A stretch of DNA of 64,000 bases from NCBI RefSeq assembly GCF_011927825.1, contig NZ_JAATJI010000001.1, positions 744,001 to 808,000 of the forward strand. Direction: 5' to 3'. Within the stretch, counting starts at the first letter, position 1; the number at the start of each line of letters is the position of its first letter. A program made the translations under genes and the position numbers. Below the pieces are notes generated by a model. That model searched no databases. It was not told the origin of the DNA and worked only from the letters and a program-made list of their open reading frames with translations. Source of the DNA: Polymorphobacter fuscus. Lineage in GTDB: Bacteria; Pseudomonadota; Alphaproteobacteria; Sphingomonadales; Sphingomonadaceae. Of this stretch, positions 50,949-62,975 are shown piece after piece.

Positions 50949-51457
50949 AGCGCGTTTGTCTGACGGGCGTGGAAAGCACCGGGAAATCGACGCTGGCGCC
51001 GGTGCTCGCGGCGCGTTTTGGCGGTGTCGTCATGCCCGAATATGGCCGGCGCTGGGCGGAACGCAACGGGGTCGACTTCATCCCGGCGGCACTCCACGCC
51101 ATCGCGGCCGGCCATGCCGCGGCACGCGCCGCGATCGCGGCCGGCGCGCCGGACCTGATCATCGAAGACACCGACATCGTGATGACCAGTGCCTGGGCGC
51201 GCATGCTCTATGGCCGCCGCGACCCGGTGCTGAGCGCCATTGCCGCCACGGCCGACCTGTACCTGCTGTTCGCCGCCGACACGCCCTGGATCGACGATGG
51301 CACCCGCCAGTTCCGCGGCCAGGACCGCGAACGTTTTGCCGCGATCATCATCGACGAACTGGCGCGGCGCCAGCTCAACCCGGTGCTGATCTCGGGCAGC
51401 TGGACGCAGCGGGAGGCCACAGCCATCCGCGCCGTTGCAGCGCTGCTCGCCGCCTGA
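50945..51457 (+). CDS. NadR-like P-loop ATPase/kinase (ribosylnicotinamide kinase type)
   Basis: A 170-residue P-loop protein equivalent to the C-terminal kinase domain of NadR. The Walker A is LTGVESTGKSTLAPVLA at residues 6-22; DLIIEDTDIVMTSAWARMLYG and LLFAADTPWIDDGTRQF match NadR-like proteins. It lacks the N-terminal adenylyltransferase and DNA-binding domains, so the probable reaction is nicotinamide riboside to NMN. It starts at the ATG overlapping the pnuC stop. Confidence 0.85.
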   Translation: MKRVCLTGVESTGKSTLAPVLAARFGGVVMPEYGRRWAERNGVDFIPAALHAIAAGHAAARAAIAAGAPDLIIEDTDIVMTSAWARMLYGRRDPVLSAIAATADLYLLFAADTPWIDDGTRQFRGQDRERFAAIIIDELARRQLNPVLISGSWTQREATAIRAVAALLAA

Positions 51458-51527
51458 GCCAACCAGGCAGCGCGCGCGGCCGCGCAGACCGGTTGCAACG
51501 CCGCGCCGGCCACGCCAAAGCAGCGCC

Positions 51528-52229
51528 ATGGTCAATATCCTCCTCACCGGTGCCTCGCGCGGCATCGGCGCCGCCGCCCGCATCGCGCTGCACGACGCCG
51601 GCCACATGGTCATCGGCCAGTCGACCGCCGGCGACGACGGGCTGATCGCCGCCGATTTCGCGCATCCGGGCGCCGCCGACGCGCTGTGGGACGCAGCGCT
51701 CGCCGCGGCCGGCGGGCGCATTGACGTGCTGATCAACAATGCCGGCGTCTTCGAAGCCGTCGACATCGCCGACGCCGAAGGCTTTGCCGCCACCTGGGGC
51801 CGCAGCCACGCCATCAACCTGCAATCTGCCGCAGACCTGTGCCGCCATGCGGTGCTGCATTTCCAGCGCTTCGGCGGGGGTCGCATCATCAACGTCGCCA
51901 GCCGCGCAGGCCACCGCGGCGACAGCCCGTCGCATTGGCATTATGCCGCCGCCAAGGGCGGGATGCTGGCGCTGACCAAGACCATCGCCCGGGGCTATGC
52001 GGCGCAGGAGATCCTGGCCTTTGCCGTCGCGCCGGGGTTCACCCTGACCGGTATGGCAGAGGAGTATCTGGCGACCCGGGGCGGCGACAAGCTGCTCGCC
52101 GACATTCCGCTGGGGCGCGTTGCCGACGCAGCGGAAGTGGCCGAGGCGATTCGCTGGCTGGCCCTCGACGCGCCGCCGTCACTGACCGGCAGCACGCTCG
52201 ATATCAACGGCGCCAGCTATGTCCGGTAA
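51528..52229 (+). CDS. Short-chain dehydrogenase/reductase
   Basis: A 233-residue SDR. The cofactor motif is LLTGASRGIGAAARIAL (residues 4-20), the NNAG motif is INNAGVF, and the active site includes VASRAGHRGDSPSHWHYAAAKGG (Tyr-x-x-x-Lys as YAAAK). Only weak substrate information is available; the sequence resembles 3-oxoacyl-ACP reductase-like SDRs. It overlaps prmA by 11 bp. It is separate from the NadR operon by 70 bases. Confidence 0.85.
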   Translation: MVNILLTGASRGIGAAARIALHDAGHMVIGQSTAGDDGLIAADFAHPGAADALWDAALAAAGGRIDVLINNAGVFEAVDIADAEGFAATWGRSHAINLQSAADLCRHAVLHFQRFGGGRIINVASRAGHRGDSPSHWHYAAAKGGMLALTKTIARGYAAQEILAFAVAPGFTLTGMAEEYLATRGGDKLLADIPLGRVADAAEVAEAIRWLALDAPPSLTGSTLDINGASYVR

Positions 52230-53124
52230 TGCGGGCTGGACGCTGACCCTGGCCTGCACCCGCGCCGATGCCGAAGCCATGCCCGAAATCGGCGATGTCT
52301 TTCCCGACCTCGCCGACCCGCCCTCGCTGAATGTCGAGGAGCCCGACCCTGACGCACCCGACGCCTGGGTGCTGACCGCCTATTTCAATGACGAACCCGA
52401 TCCGGCGCTGGTCGATCGCATCGTCGCGCTGTTCCCGTCGGCCGCCGATGTGGTGGTGGCGCCGCTTGCCGAGGCCGACTGGACGACGATGAGCCAGCGC
52501 GACCTCGAACCGGTGCGGGCCGGCCGCTTCCTGGTCCATACCCGCGCCCATGCCGACGCGGTCCGCCCCGGCGACATCGCGCTGGGAATCGAGGCCGGGC
52601 TGGCGTTCGGCACCGGCCAGCATGCCACGACGCTGGGTTGCCTGCGTGCGCTCGACCGGCTGGCGCGGCGCCGGCGCTTTGCCAATATCGCCGATCTCGG
52701 GACCGGCACTGGTGTGCTGGCACTGGCGGCGGCGCGGCGCTGGCCCAAGGCCCGGGTCATTGCCAGCGACATCGATCCGGTTTCGATCGCGGTCACGCGC
52801 GCCAATCTGCGCGACAACAAGGTGGCGGCCGGCCACGCCGCCGGGCAGATTGCTCTGGTTGTCGCCGCCGGGATGGACCACCGGCTGCTGGCCGCCGGCG
52901 CGCCGTACGACCTCATCATCGCCAACATCCTGGCGCCGCCGCTGGTGGCGATCAGCCGGCCGGTCAGCGCCGCACTGGCGCCGGGCGGGGTGCTGGTGCT
53001 GGCAGGCCTGCTGCGGTCACATGCGGTGCGGGTGCGCGGGGCCTATCGCAAACATGGGCTGGTGCCGCTGGAGCCGCAACGCGGGCGCGGCGAATGGCCC
53101 TGCGTGGTGTTGACCAGACCGTAA
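52219..53124 (+). CDS. prmA: Ribosomal protein L11 methyltransferase
   Basis: A 301-residue methyltransferase that trimethylates residues of ribosomal protein L11. Family motifs are GLAFGTGQHATTLGCLRAL, ADLGTGTGVLALAAARRWP (SAM motif I), ASDIDPVSIAVTRANLRDN and LIIANILAPPL. The N-terminal substrate-recognition domain is present. It overlaps the SDR gene by 11 bp. Downstream there is a bidirectional hairpin at 53192-53214. Confidence 0.94.
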   Translation: MSGNAGWTLTLACTRADAEAMPEIGDVFPDLADPPSLNVEEPDPDAPDAWVLTAYFNDEPDPALVDRIVALFPSAADVVVAPLAEADWTTMSQRDLEPVRAGRFLVHTRAHADAVRPGDIALGIEAGLAFGTGQHATTLGCLRALDRLARRRRFANIADLGTGTGVLALAAARRWPKARVIASDIDPVSIAVTRANLRDNKVAAGHAAGQIALVVAAGMDHRLLAAGAPYDLIIANILAPPLVAISRPVSAALAPGGVLVLAGLLRSHAVRVRGAYRKHGLVPLEPQRGRGEWPCVVLTRP

Positions 53125-53191
53125 AACGGCACCGGTCGCGCGGGGCGCGGGCCGATGCCGTGGGTACGCAACTACTTGAAAACTGGGCCTG

Positions 53192-53214
53192 AACGACGCG
53201 GGGTGCGCGTCGTT
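53192..53214. terminator. Hairpin between convergent prmA and the 45-residue ORF
   Basis: AACGACGCG (53192-53200) and CGCGTCGTT (53206-53214) form a perfect 9-bp stem with a 5-base loop, 7 bases beyond the minus-strand small ORF stop. On the minus strand a TTTT run occurs about 11 bases later. It can serve both strands. Confidence 0.6.
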
Positions 53215-53221
53215 GCTCGGC

Positions 53222-53359
53222 TCAAAGCGCGTGAAAAAGCCGGTTTTCGACCATCACGGGGTTGAGGCGCAGGCGGGGTTTGCGAACCGGAGCCATGGCC
53301 GCGGCTGCATTGGTAGCAACACGGGCCTGGGGCTCGAAGTCCTGAAGGATAACCTTCAT
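53222..53359 (-). CDS. Conserved-looking 45-residue small protein
   Basis: The product begins MKVILQDFEPQARVAT and ends NPVMVENRLFHAL; the middle is Ala-rich, then basic (VRKPRLRLNP). AGGAGA lies 6 bases before the ATG, and a strong hairpin follows the stop, so it has the marks of a real gene despite its size. No signal peptide, membrane segment or domain is recognised. The short conserved-type C-terminus could suit a peptide substrate or a regulatory micro-protein; both are guesses. It follows the DUF1989 gene on the same strand after about 127 bases. Confidence 0.6.
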   Translation of the reverse strand: MKVILQDFEPQARVATNAAAAMAPVRKPRLRLNPVMVENRLFHAL

Positions 53360-53485
53360 CGCTCGTCTCCTCAGTCACCACCGGGCTAATTCCCAGTGGA
53401 GTGCGGGGTATAACGAAGCGTATGAAGTTGTTGCAGTGCGCAACATTCGACCTCAGCTATGCAATTTTCGCATAACTGTGGATAA

Positions 53486-54067
53486 TCAATCAATTCGATA
53501 ATGGATCGGCTTGAAGCTGCCATTGTTGGACTGCAACGCCGAACAGGCGGTCAGGCCGATGATCAGGTCCATCTCGGCTTCGAGCACGATGTGGTCGCCG
53601 GCCTTGCTGAGCGGCGGCAGGACCTTCAGCTCGCCCGTCGTGCCATCCACCGGCACATTCATGAACAGGTTGAACGCCACCGGAATGCGGTCGGGGACGA
53701 TCCCGAACGGTGCCAGCGCCTCGGCCAGATTGCCGAAACAGCCCTGGTGCGGCTCGGTATCGCCATAGATGATGCGGAACGTGTCCTTCGAACAGGGCGT
53801 CAGCAGGAAATCATGGCGGCCGACGGTATCGGTGACGATCCGCAGCATGATGTTCGACCGGTTCGAATAGAGCGGATCGGGCACGGTCAGGAAAATGCGA
53901 CTGAGATAGTCGAGCGTCCGCCCCGACGAGATCACCTCGTCGATGTCATGGCGCGCGAAGGCGAGCAGGTCCGACACCTGCTCTCCCTGTGGATCGATCA
54001 CCGTGAGGCGCTGGCCCTTGTCGAGGGTGAACGCGGCGCCCGAGCGCGGCGGGATTTCATGCAACAT
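53486..54067 (-). CDS. DUF1989 / urea-carboxylase-associated family protein
   Basis: A 193-residue protein of the DUF1989 family. Recognisable features are GEQVSDLLAFARHD, SNIMLRIVTDTVGRHDFLLTPCSKDTF, and a C-terminal motif IIGLTACSALQSNNGSFKPIHYRI with the conserved cysteine. Family members CgdA and CgdB form a carboxyguanidine deiminase in bacterial guanidine degradation, so deimination of a guanidine-type compound is a reasonable hypothesis. It overlaps the YcgG-family gene by 11 bp. Guanidine carboxylase genes are not in this window. Confidence 0.8.
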   Translation of the reverse strand: MLHEIPPRSGAAFTLDKGQRLTVIDPQGEQVSDLLAFARHDIDEVISSGRTLDYLSRIFLTVPDPLYSNRSNIMLRIVTDTVGRHDFLLTPCSKDTFRIIYGDTEPHQGCFGNLAEALAPFGIVPDRIPVAFNLFMNVPVDGTTGELKVLPPLSKAGDHIVLEAEMDLIIGLTACSALQSNNGSFKPIHYRID

Positions 54068-54770
54068 GGTCGATCAGTCCGTCATTGTCGCCCGATGCGA
54101 TCCCGGCGCCGCGCCCGGCATAGGGGCATTGCCAGTCGCTGCCGACCGCCCGACCGCTGTACTGGCGCGCCTCCGAATCATCGCCGTGCCGGGCGAGCAT
54201 CGGGTTGAGCGATCCGGCGAGGGTGAGGTCGCGCGCCAGGATCGATTCGCGCAGCTTTTCATAGCGGTTCTGTGCCCGCAGCTGTTCGAACTGGTCGTGC
54301 AGGTTGAAGACCAGCGCCGGGCGCGAGAACCGCCGTGCAGGGCGGCTGGCGCCCGGGTGCAGCCCGACGACGAAGAAGGCCTCGCCGCCGAAGCTGAGCG
54401 AGAAATGCGGGTCGTCGGGGTCATCGCTGACCCTGGTGTCGCGCGGCTGGCCATACCAGAGCGCGTCCTTGTCGGCGAGCGACTGCACACGCTCCCACAG
54501 ATAGCCTTCGAATTCGGCCTCGCCGGTCAGGTCGGGCCCTTCGAAGATGACGATCAAGGTCTGGAACAGCTGCGGCGTTTGCCGATAGCTTGCCGCGAGC
54601 GCATTCAACGCCGGCAGGATGCGCAAGTCATCCCAGGCCGATGTGATATCGCGGCCGACGATGATGTGCATCTGCTCCTTCGACAGCGCCGCCTTGGCGC
54701 CGACGCACGGAAAGGCCGGCGCGCGGACAAATTCGTGAAATTCCGCAACGAGCGGATGATCGGCAGTCAA
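54057..54770 (-). CDS. YqcI/YcgG family protein, possible haem-dependent N-hydroxylase (GntA/DcsA type)
   Basis: A 237-residue protein starting at TTG, preceded by AGGAG at an 8-base spacing; longer ATG-led frames lack a ribosome binding site. YcgG-family signatures are FPCVGAKAALSKEQMHIIVG, HFSLSFGGEAFFVVGLHPGASRPARRF and ARQYSGRAVGSDWQCPY. Characterised relatives DcsA and GntA hydroxylate guanidino or arginine nitrogen with haem. The substrate here is not known. It is co-transcribed with DUF1989 (11-bp overlap) and follows the NTF2-like gene by 41 bases. Confidence 0.78.
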   Translation of the reverse strand: MTADHPLVAEFHEFVRAPAFPCVGAKAALSKEQMHIIVGRDITSAWDDLRILPALNALAASYRQTPQLFQTLIVIFEGPDLTGEAEFEGYLWERVQSLADKDALWYGQPRDTRVSDDPDDPHFSLSFGGEAFFVVGLHPGASRPARRFSRPALVFNLHDQFEQLRAQNRYEKLRESILARDLTLAGSLNPMLARHGDDSEARQYSGRAVGSDWQCPYAGRGAGIASGDNDGLIDHVA

Positions 54771-54811
54771 GATGAGATCTCCTCTGGTCGCTGAGGAACC
54801 ATTGTCGCCGG

Positions 54812-55186
54812 CTATTGTTCCGCGTGGCCCGCAACAACTATCGGCACGGTCTGCTGATGCTGGACGACACGCCACACATCATGTTCCAGTCGGCGCATGG
54901 TCGTGGTGCAAAAGGCGTCATAGGCATCTGCCCCGTCGCGACTGGCGTGCGCCCGATAGGCGATGACGATCAGCCCTTCTTCCGGCCGCATCACCTGGCG
55001 GTCGCTGAACGTCACCGTCTGCCAGCGGGGTGTGTCGGCAACCGCATCGATCGCCTGCGCGCCGGTCAGCACGAACGGCGGCGCCGGCAGGACCATGACA
55101 CAGGCGTCGTCGATCAGTTCGTGGTAATGGTCGGCATCGCCGATCCACAGGCTTTCCTCGAACGCCCAGATGCGATCATCGTCCAC
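54812..55186 (-). CDS. NTF2-like (DUF4440/SnoaL-fold) small protein
   Basis: A 124-residue protein with a cone-shaped NTF2-like fold: WAFEESLWIGDADHYHELIDDACVMVLP in the first third and VWRVVQHQQTVPI at the end. Such proteins act as small isomerases, hydrolases or ligand-binding partners. It starts at GTG, with GAGGAGA 6 bases upstream; the longer frame would add an Arg/Ala-rich stretch overlapping ligA. It is the first gene of the set NTF2-YcgG-DUF1989, 77 bases downstream of ligA. Confidence 0.72.
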   Translation of the reverse strand: MDDDRIWAFEESLWIGDADHYHELIDDACVMVLPAPPFVLTGAQAIDAVADTPRWQTVTFSDRQVMRPEEGLIVIAYRAHASRDGADAYDAFCTTTMRRLEHDVWRVVQHQQTVPIVVAGHAEQ

Positions 55187-55263
55187 GGCACGTCTCCTCG
55201 GGTTCGCACCGCTGAAGTCCCGCAACACCGTCCGCGTTCCCGGCCAGTGCGCAAATGTCGCGC

Positions 55264-58563
<3,300 letters not shown>

Positions 58564-58737
58564 CCGCGGTCGGCGACAATCCTGTACCTTGGAGCAATGC
58601 AAATACAACGAAGGCGGAAGTGGCACAGCCAAAGCTGTGTCGCACATCCGCCTGTCGATACCGTTCCCGATCACGCCGACAGCCCTCCCCGTCAGCGTGC
58701 TGCAATCATGGCAGACGAATCAGCGATTGACCAGCGT

Positions 58738-59160
58738 TCAGCGGCGCGACTTGAACGGCCATTCGATGACGCGCCCGGCCCATAACGCCCACCAAACGAC
58801 CACCGGCTGGAACAGCAGTCGCGGGGCATGATACCCCCAGCCAAGCACCTGCCCGCCGACAGCGATGCCATGGCCCAGATTATCGACTGCATGCTTGATA
58901 TTGGCCGGAAAAACCGCGATCGCATAGACCGCCATGGCGATCCCGCCGAGCCGGTTGGCGCGGGCGTCGGGCCAGGCCAGCAAGGCCGCGCCGACCAGTT
59001 CCCAACCGCCGGTCAGGGCAATCACCATCTGCGGAAGTGGTACCCATTCCGGCATGATTGGCGCAAATGCGCCAGGGTTGCGCAAATGGAGTATGCCGGC
59101 CCCGAAATAGATCAGCGCCAGCAGCCAGCGGAGCCCGGTGCGCCAATGGTCCCGGGTCAT
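58738..59160 (-). CDS. DoxX-like membrane protein
   Basis: A 140-residue protein with four predicted transmembrane helices (WLLALIYFGAGILHL, MVIALTGGWELVGAALLAW, IAMAVYAIAVFPANI and LLFQPVVVWWALWA). It matches the DoxX/SURF4-like superfamily, whose bacterial members are small inner-membrane proteins with roles in redox homeostasis in a few cases; no specific role is claimed. It overlaps the recN stop by 4 bp, so it is likely translated from the recN transcript. Confidence 0.75.
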   Translation of the reverse strand: MTRDHWRTGLRWLLALIYFGAGILHLRNPGAFAPIMPEWVPLPQMVIALTGGWELVGAALLAWPDARANRLGGIAMAVYAIAVFPANIKHAVDNLGHGIAVGGQVLGWGYHAPRLLFQPVVVWWALWAGRVIEWPFKSRR

Positions 59161-60812
59161 CGCGCGAGCAACTTGCCGGCCTGGGCCCGTGCTTCGTCGG
59201 TGACATCGGCGCCCGACAGCATCCGTGCAATCTCCTCGCGCCGCTCGGCCGCCGACAGCGGCACCACCGCAGTCCGCGTCACCCCATCCGCCACGGCCTT
59301 GGCGATCCGCCACTGGTGGGCGCCGCGCGCCGCCACCTGCGGGCTATGGGTCACCACCAGCACCTGCGTCGCCTCCGCCAGCCGCGCCAGACGATCGCCG
59401 ATCGCCGAGGCAACGGCGCCGCCGACGCCGCGGTCGATCTCGTCGAAGATGATCGTGCCGGCGCTGCCGGTCGCCGCCAGTGCCACTTTCAACGCCAGCA
59501 CGAAACGGGACAGTTCGCCGCCCGAGGCGATCTTGATCAGCGGCGCAAAGGGCGCGCCGGGGTTGGTCGAAATCTCGAATTCCACCCGCTCGGCCCCGTC
59601 CGGACCGGCATCGGCCGGCGCCACCACCGTGCGGAACCGGGCGGCATCGAGCTTCAGTGGCGCCAGTTCGGCCGCCACCGCCGTATCGAGCCGCGCGGCC
59701 GCCGCCCGCCGGGCCGCGCCCAGCACCGTCGCCAGGGTGCGATAGCTGGCCTCTGCCGTCGCCGTCGCCGCCTTCAGTGCCTTTAGTCCGCCCTCGCCCG
59801 CGACCAGCGCCGCCGCCCGCGCCATCAGCGTTTCCGCCAGTTCGGCGAGCGCATCCGCCTCGACCCGGTGCTTGCGCGCCATCGCCCGCAGCTCGAACAG
59901 CCGCGCCTCCGTCGCTTCCAGCCGCGCCGGGTCGGCATCGAGCGCCTGCACCGCTGCCGCCAGCCGTTCTTCGGCTTCGCCGGCCTCGATCAGCGCCCGG
60001 TCCAGGCTTTCCACCGCCTCGGCGAGCAGCGGATGTTCGCCGCCGATGCGGTCGAGCCGCCGCGCGGCCTGCGCCAGCCGCTCGGTGCCGCCGTCGCGCC
60101 CCGACAACAGCGTCTCGACCGCGCTCAGATCGTCGGTCAGCCGCGCGCCCTTCTGCATCGCTGCGCGCGCTTCGGCGAGTTCCGCCTCCTCCCCCGGCAG
60201 CGCGTTGAGCGCGGTCAGTTCGGCGACGGCATGGTCGAGCCATTCGCGATCGCGCTGGTCGGCCACCAGCCGCGCCGCGGCTTCGGTCTCCGCTGCCGCC
60301 GCCGCTTGCCAGGCTGCCCAGGCGCCGCGCACCGCGGCAACCTCGGCCGCCAGACCGGCAAAACTGTCGAGCAGCGCGCGATGGCCGCGCGCCGCGAGCA
60401 GGCCGCGGTCGTCCGACTGGCCGTGTATTTCGACGAGGGTCGCGCCGATTTCGCGCAGCAGGGCCGCCGACACCGGCGCGTCGTTGACATAGGCGCGGCT
60501 GCCGCCGTCGGCCTTCAGCTGGCGCCGCACGATGATCGGGGCCCCGGCCTCGCCATCAATGTCATTGGCCGCCAGCAGCTGCCGCGCCGGATGCCGCGGC
60601 CCGACGCTGAATTCCGCTGTCACCCGCGCCGCATCGGCACCGCTGCGCACCAGCCCGGTATCGGCACGCCCGCCGAGAATAAGGCCCAGCGCATCGAGCA
60701 GGATCGACTTGCCGGCCCCGGTTTCACCGGTCAGCACCGACAGCCCACCGGCAAAATCCACGGCAAGCGCCTCGATCAGGACGATGTTGCGGATATCGAG
60801 AAGGGTCAGCAC
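59157..60812 (-). CDS. recN: DNA repair protein RecN
   Basis: A 551-residue SMC-like ATPase in double-strand break repair. The N-terminal Walker A is VLTGETGAGKSILLDALGLILGGR (residues about 28-51), the central part forms coiled coils (ESLDRALIEAGEAEERLAAAV), and the C-terminal Walker B is TIIFDEIDRGVGGAVASAIGDRLA after the signature SGGELSRFVLALKVAL. It starts at GTG. It is divergent from nothing; the small secreted protein gene lies upstream on the same strand. Confidence 0.95.
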   Translation of the reverse strand: MLTLLDIRNIVLIEALAVDFAGGLSVLTGETGAGKSILLDALGLILGGRADTGLVRSGADAARVTAEFSVGPRHPARQLLAANDIDGEAGAPIIVRRQLKADGGSRAYVNDAPVSAALLREIGATLVEIHGQSDDRGLLAARGHRALLDSFAGLAAEVAAVRGAWAAWQAAAAAETEAAARLVADQRDREWLDHAVAELTALNALPGEEAELAEARAAMQKGARLTDDLSAVETLLSGRDGGTERLAQAARRLDRIGGEHPLLAEAVESLDRALIEAGEAEERLAAAVQALDADPARLEATEARLFELRAMARKHRVEADALAELAETLMARAAALVAGEGGLKALKAATATAEASYRTLATVLGAARRAAAARLDTAVAAELAPLKLDAARFRTVVAPADAGPDGAERVEFEISTNPGAPFAPLIKIASGGELSRFVLALKVALAATGSAGTIIFDEIDRGVGGAVASAIGDRLARLAEATQVLVVTHSPQVAARGAHQWRIAKAVADGVTRTAVVPLSAAERREEIARMLSGADVTDEARAQAGKLLAR

Positions 60813-60890
60813 GCCACCGTCTTAGCGCGTGCAGGACCTGCCGTCTCCCCAGCTTTCGCTTCGGCTGGCGGCAAGACTGTCGCTGCCGAT

Positions 60891-61367
60891 CTAGAAGCCG
60901 CAGGCCTTGCGGAAATCGGCCGTCCGGGCCGCGCCGGGCACCGGCGCCATGCGCCGACCGGCAAAGATCACCGTCGTCAGGCGCGGCACCCGGTCCAGCG
61001 CGGTCAGGAAGGCGGCCGGGTCGACGATGCGGGCATCGATCCGGCTGGTCCCGCCGGGGCCGGTGACGCGGCCGGTGGCGGCAAAAGCCTGTTCCGTGCG
61101 GCCCAGGAAAACACTCAACTCGGTCGGGAACGTGCCCGAGCTGACACCGCGCGGCGGACTGCCGGCCCAGGTCGAAAGGCTCAGCATGCCGCCGCTGCAA
61201 TCGAACCGGAAGGCGTCGCGATCGACCCCGGGTGTGCCGAACACCAGCGCGGCGGCATTCGCTCCGGGTTCGAGGGTCCAGCCGGCCGCGACGGCCGAGG
61301 CAGGCATTGCAGCCGCGGCAAGCCCCACTGAAACAGGGAGAGCGAGAGCGGAGGGACGGATGCGCAT
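60891..61367 (-). CDS. Secreted protein of unknown function
   Basis: A 158-residue protein with a signal peptide ([23 protein letters not shown]). The mature part has two cysteines (RFDCSGG and RKACGF) that probably form a disulfide, and beta-strand-like sequence ([14 protein letters not shown]). No domain was recognised. It lies 78 bases upstream of recN on the same strand. The ribosome binding site is weak. The interval 61368-61657 holds only the rpmF promoter. Confidence 0.65.
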   Translation of the reverse strand: MRIRPSALALPVSVGLAAAAMPASAVAAGWTLEPGANAAALVFGTPGVDRDAFRFDCSGGMLSLSTWAGSPPRGVSSGTFPTELSVFLGRTEQAFAATGRVTGPGGTSRIDARIVDPAAFLTALDRVPRLTTVIFAGRRMAPVPGAARTADFRKACGF

Positions 61368-61505
61368 GGCGTGCTTTTACGGCTGGCGCGACGGCTCCGC
61401 CAGTCCAAAACCGGGAGCGGGGCCGGGTCGCAACCGCTGGCGACATGGCCCTTGTCCGGACCCCTGCGCCAGGCAGCCAAGGTGCAGTGCTGTCCCTGTT
61501 TTCCC

Positions 61506-61533
61506 TTGCACCGCGCCCAAAAATCCCTATACC
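61506..61533 (+). promoter_or_regulatory. Candidate rpmF promoter
   Basis: TTGCAC (61506-61511) and TATACC (61528-61533) with a 16-base spacer, 124 bases before rpmF. It is the best sigma70-like site in the 290-base gene-free stretch 61368-61657; nothing else was recognised there. Confidence 0.55.
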
Positions 61534-61657
61534 GCCCTGCTTCACGCAACCCGGGGTTTCCGGCGGCATATGTGTGCCAATCGACCCTCCGACGCCGACG
61601 CCGAAAAGCCGATGTTTTTCGGGGGAAGCGCCCAACGACAAAGATGACAGGTGCCGC

Positions 61658-61837
61658 ATGGCCGTTCCGAAACGCAAGACTTCGCCTTCCAAGCGCAACA
61701 TGCGCCGCAGCCACCATGCGCTGACCCCGGTCATCTCGCAGGAATGCCCGAATTGCGGCGAGCTCAAGCTGCCGCACAATCTGTGCAATTCCTGCGGGCA
61801 CTATAACGGCCGCGAAGTCGTCGAAATCCAGGCCTGA
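61658..61837 (+). CDS. rpmF: 50S ribosomal protein L32
   Basis: A 59-residue ribosomal protein. [22 protein letters not shown] and the zinc ribbon [28 protein letters not shown] match L32 with all four cysteines. It begins the common rpmF-plsX-fabH arrangement, which couples ribosome and lipid synthesis. The upstream DUF177 (yceD) gene that often precedes rpmF is not present. Confidence 0.96.
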   Translation: MAVPKRKTSPSKRNMRRSHHALTPVISQECPNCGELKLPHNLCNSCGHYNGREVVEIQA

Positions 61838-61871
61838 CCCTGTTGCGACCGCTGGGGCATTGGCCGGCCAG

Positions 61872-62975
61872 ATGACCAGCGGCGCAAGCACGCCAGCGAT
61901 CATCCCCGTCACGGCGCCGGTGATCGCGCTTGATGTGATGGGCGGGGACGCCGGGCTGGCCGATGTGATGGCCGCGGCCGACGTCGCCTCCGAACGCTAT
62001 CCGCGGCTGCGCTTTCGCCTGCACGGGCCGGAAGCGCGGATCAAGGCCGAACTGGCGCGGTGTCCGCGCCTGTCCACGGCCACCATCGTCCATACCGACG
62101 AGGTCGTGCTCGGCACCGACAAGCCGTCGCAGGCGCTGCGCCGCGGCCGCACCTCGTCGATGGGCATGGCGATCGATTCGGTGAAGCAGGGCGCCGCCCA
62201 TGCCGCCGTGTCGGCGGGTAACACCGGCGCGTTGATGGCGATGTCGCTGTTCGCGCTGCGCACCATGCCTGGCATCGACAGGCCGGCGCTTGCCGCGCTG
62301 CTGCCGACGCTGAAGAATGATTCGGTGGTGCTCGACCTTGGCGCCAACACCGAATGCGACGCCGAAAATCTGGTCCAGTTCGCGGTCATGGGCGCTGCCT
62401 TTGCCCGCACCGTCCTTGGCCTGGAAAAGCCCCGCGTTGCCCTGCTCAACATCGGCGAGGAGGAGCTGAAGGGCACCGACGAGATCCGTGACGCCGCAGC
62501 CCTTTTGCGCGGCGCCGCGCTGCCGATGACCTTCGAAGGCTTTGTCGAAGGCGACAAGATCGGCCAGGGCAATGTCGATGTCATCGTCACCGACGGCTTT
62601 TCGGGCAATATCGCGCTGAAGACCGCCGAGGGCACCGGCAAGCTTGTCGTCGGTCTGCTGACCCGCGCCTTCCAGTCGAGCTGGCTGACGCAGCTCGGCT
62701 ATCTGCTGTCGCGCGGCGCGCTTCGGGCCCTGCGTGCGCATCTCGATCCCAATGCCCATAATGGCGCAGTGTTCCTCGGCCTGAACGGCATCATCGTCAA
62801 AAGCCATGGTTCGGCGAACGTCCTCGGCATCGCCAACGCCATCGGCGTCGCCCATGACCTGATTGTCGGCAATGTCGGCGACCGCATCCTGCAGGACCTG
62901 GCCAATTTCCAGGCGCATCGCCCGGCAGTGGCGGACGATGCGGCCGACGCCGCCGAAACCGTCGGCAAGGCATGA
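61872..62975 (+). CDS. plsX: Phosphate acyltransferase PlsX
   Basis: A 367-residue enzyme that makes acyl-phosphate from acyl-ACP for phospholipid synthesis. Family segments are [73 protein letters not shown] and [10 protein letters not shown]. The ATG at 61872 is favoured; a TTG at 61860 could add four residues. It overlaps fabH by 4 bp. Confidence 0.95.
   Translation: MTSGASTPAIIPVTAPVIALDVMGGDAGLADVMAAADVASERYPRLRFRLHGPEARIKAELARCPRLSTATIVHTDEVVLGTDKPSQALRRGRTSSMGMAIDSVKQGAAHAAVSAGNTGALMAMSLFALRTMPGIDRPALAALLPTLKNDSVVLDLGANTECDAENLVQFAVMGAAFARTVLGLEKPRVALLNIGEEELKGTDEIRDAAALLRGAALPMTFEGFVEGDKIGQGNVDVIVTDGFSGNIALKTAEGTGKLVVGLLTRAFQSSWLTQLGYLLSRGALRALRAHLDPNAHNGAVFLGLNGIIVKSHGSANVLGIANAIGVAHDLIVGNVGDRILQDLANFQAHRPAVADDAADAAETVGKA

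Noticed and set aside
53172-53381. A 69-residue minus-strand frame overlapping the 45-residue ORF
   Set aside because: It lacks a ribosome binding site and its Pro/Arg-rich translation looks like a frame shadow. The 53222-53359 frame has a strong ribosome binding site and a following hairpin.
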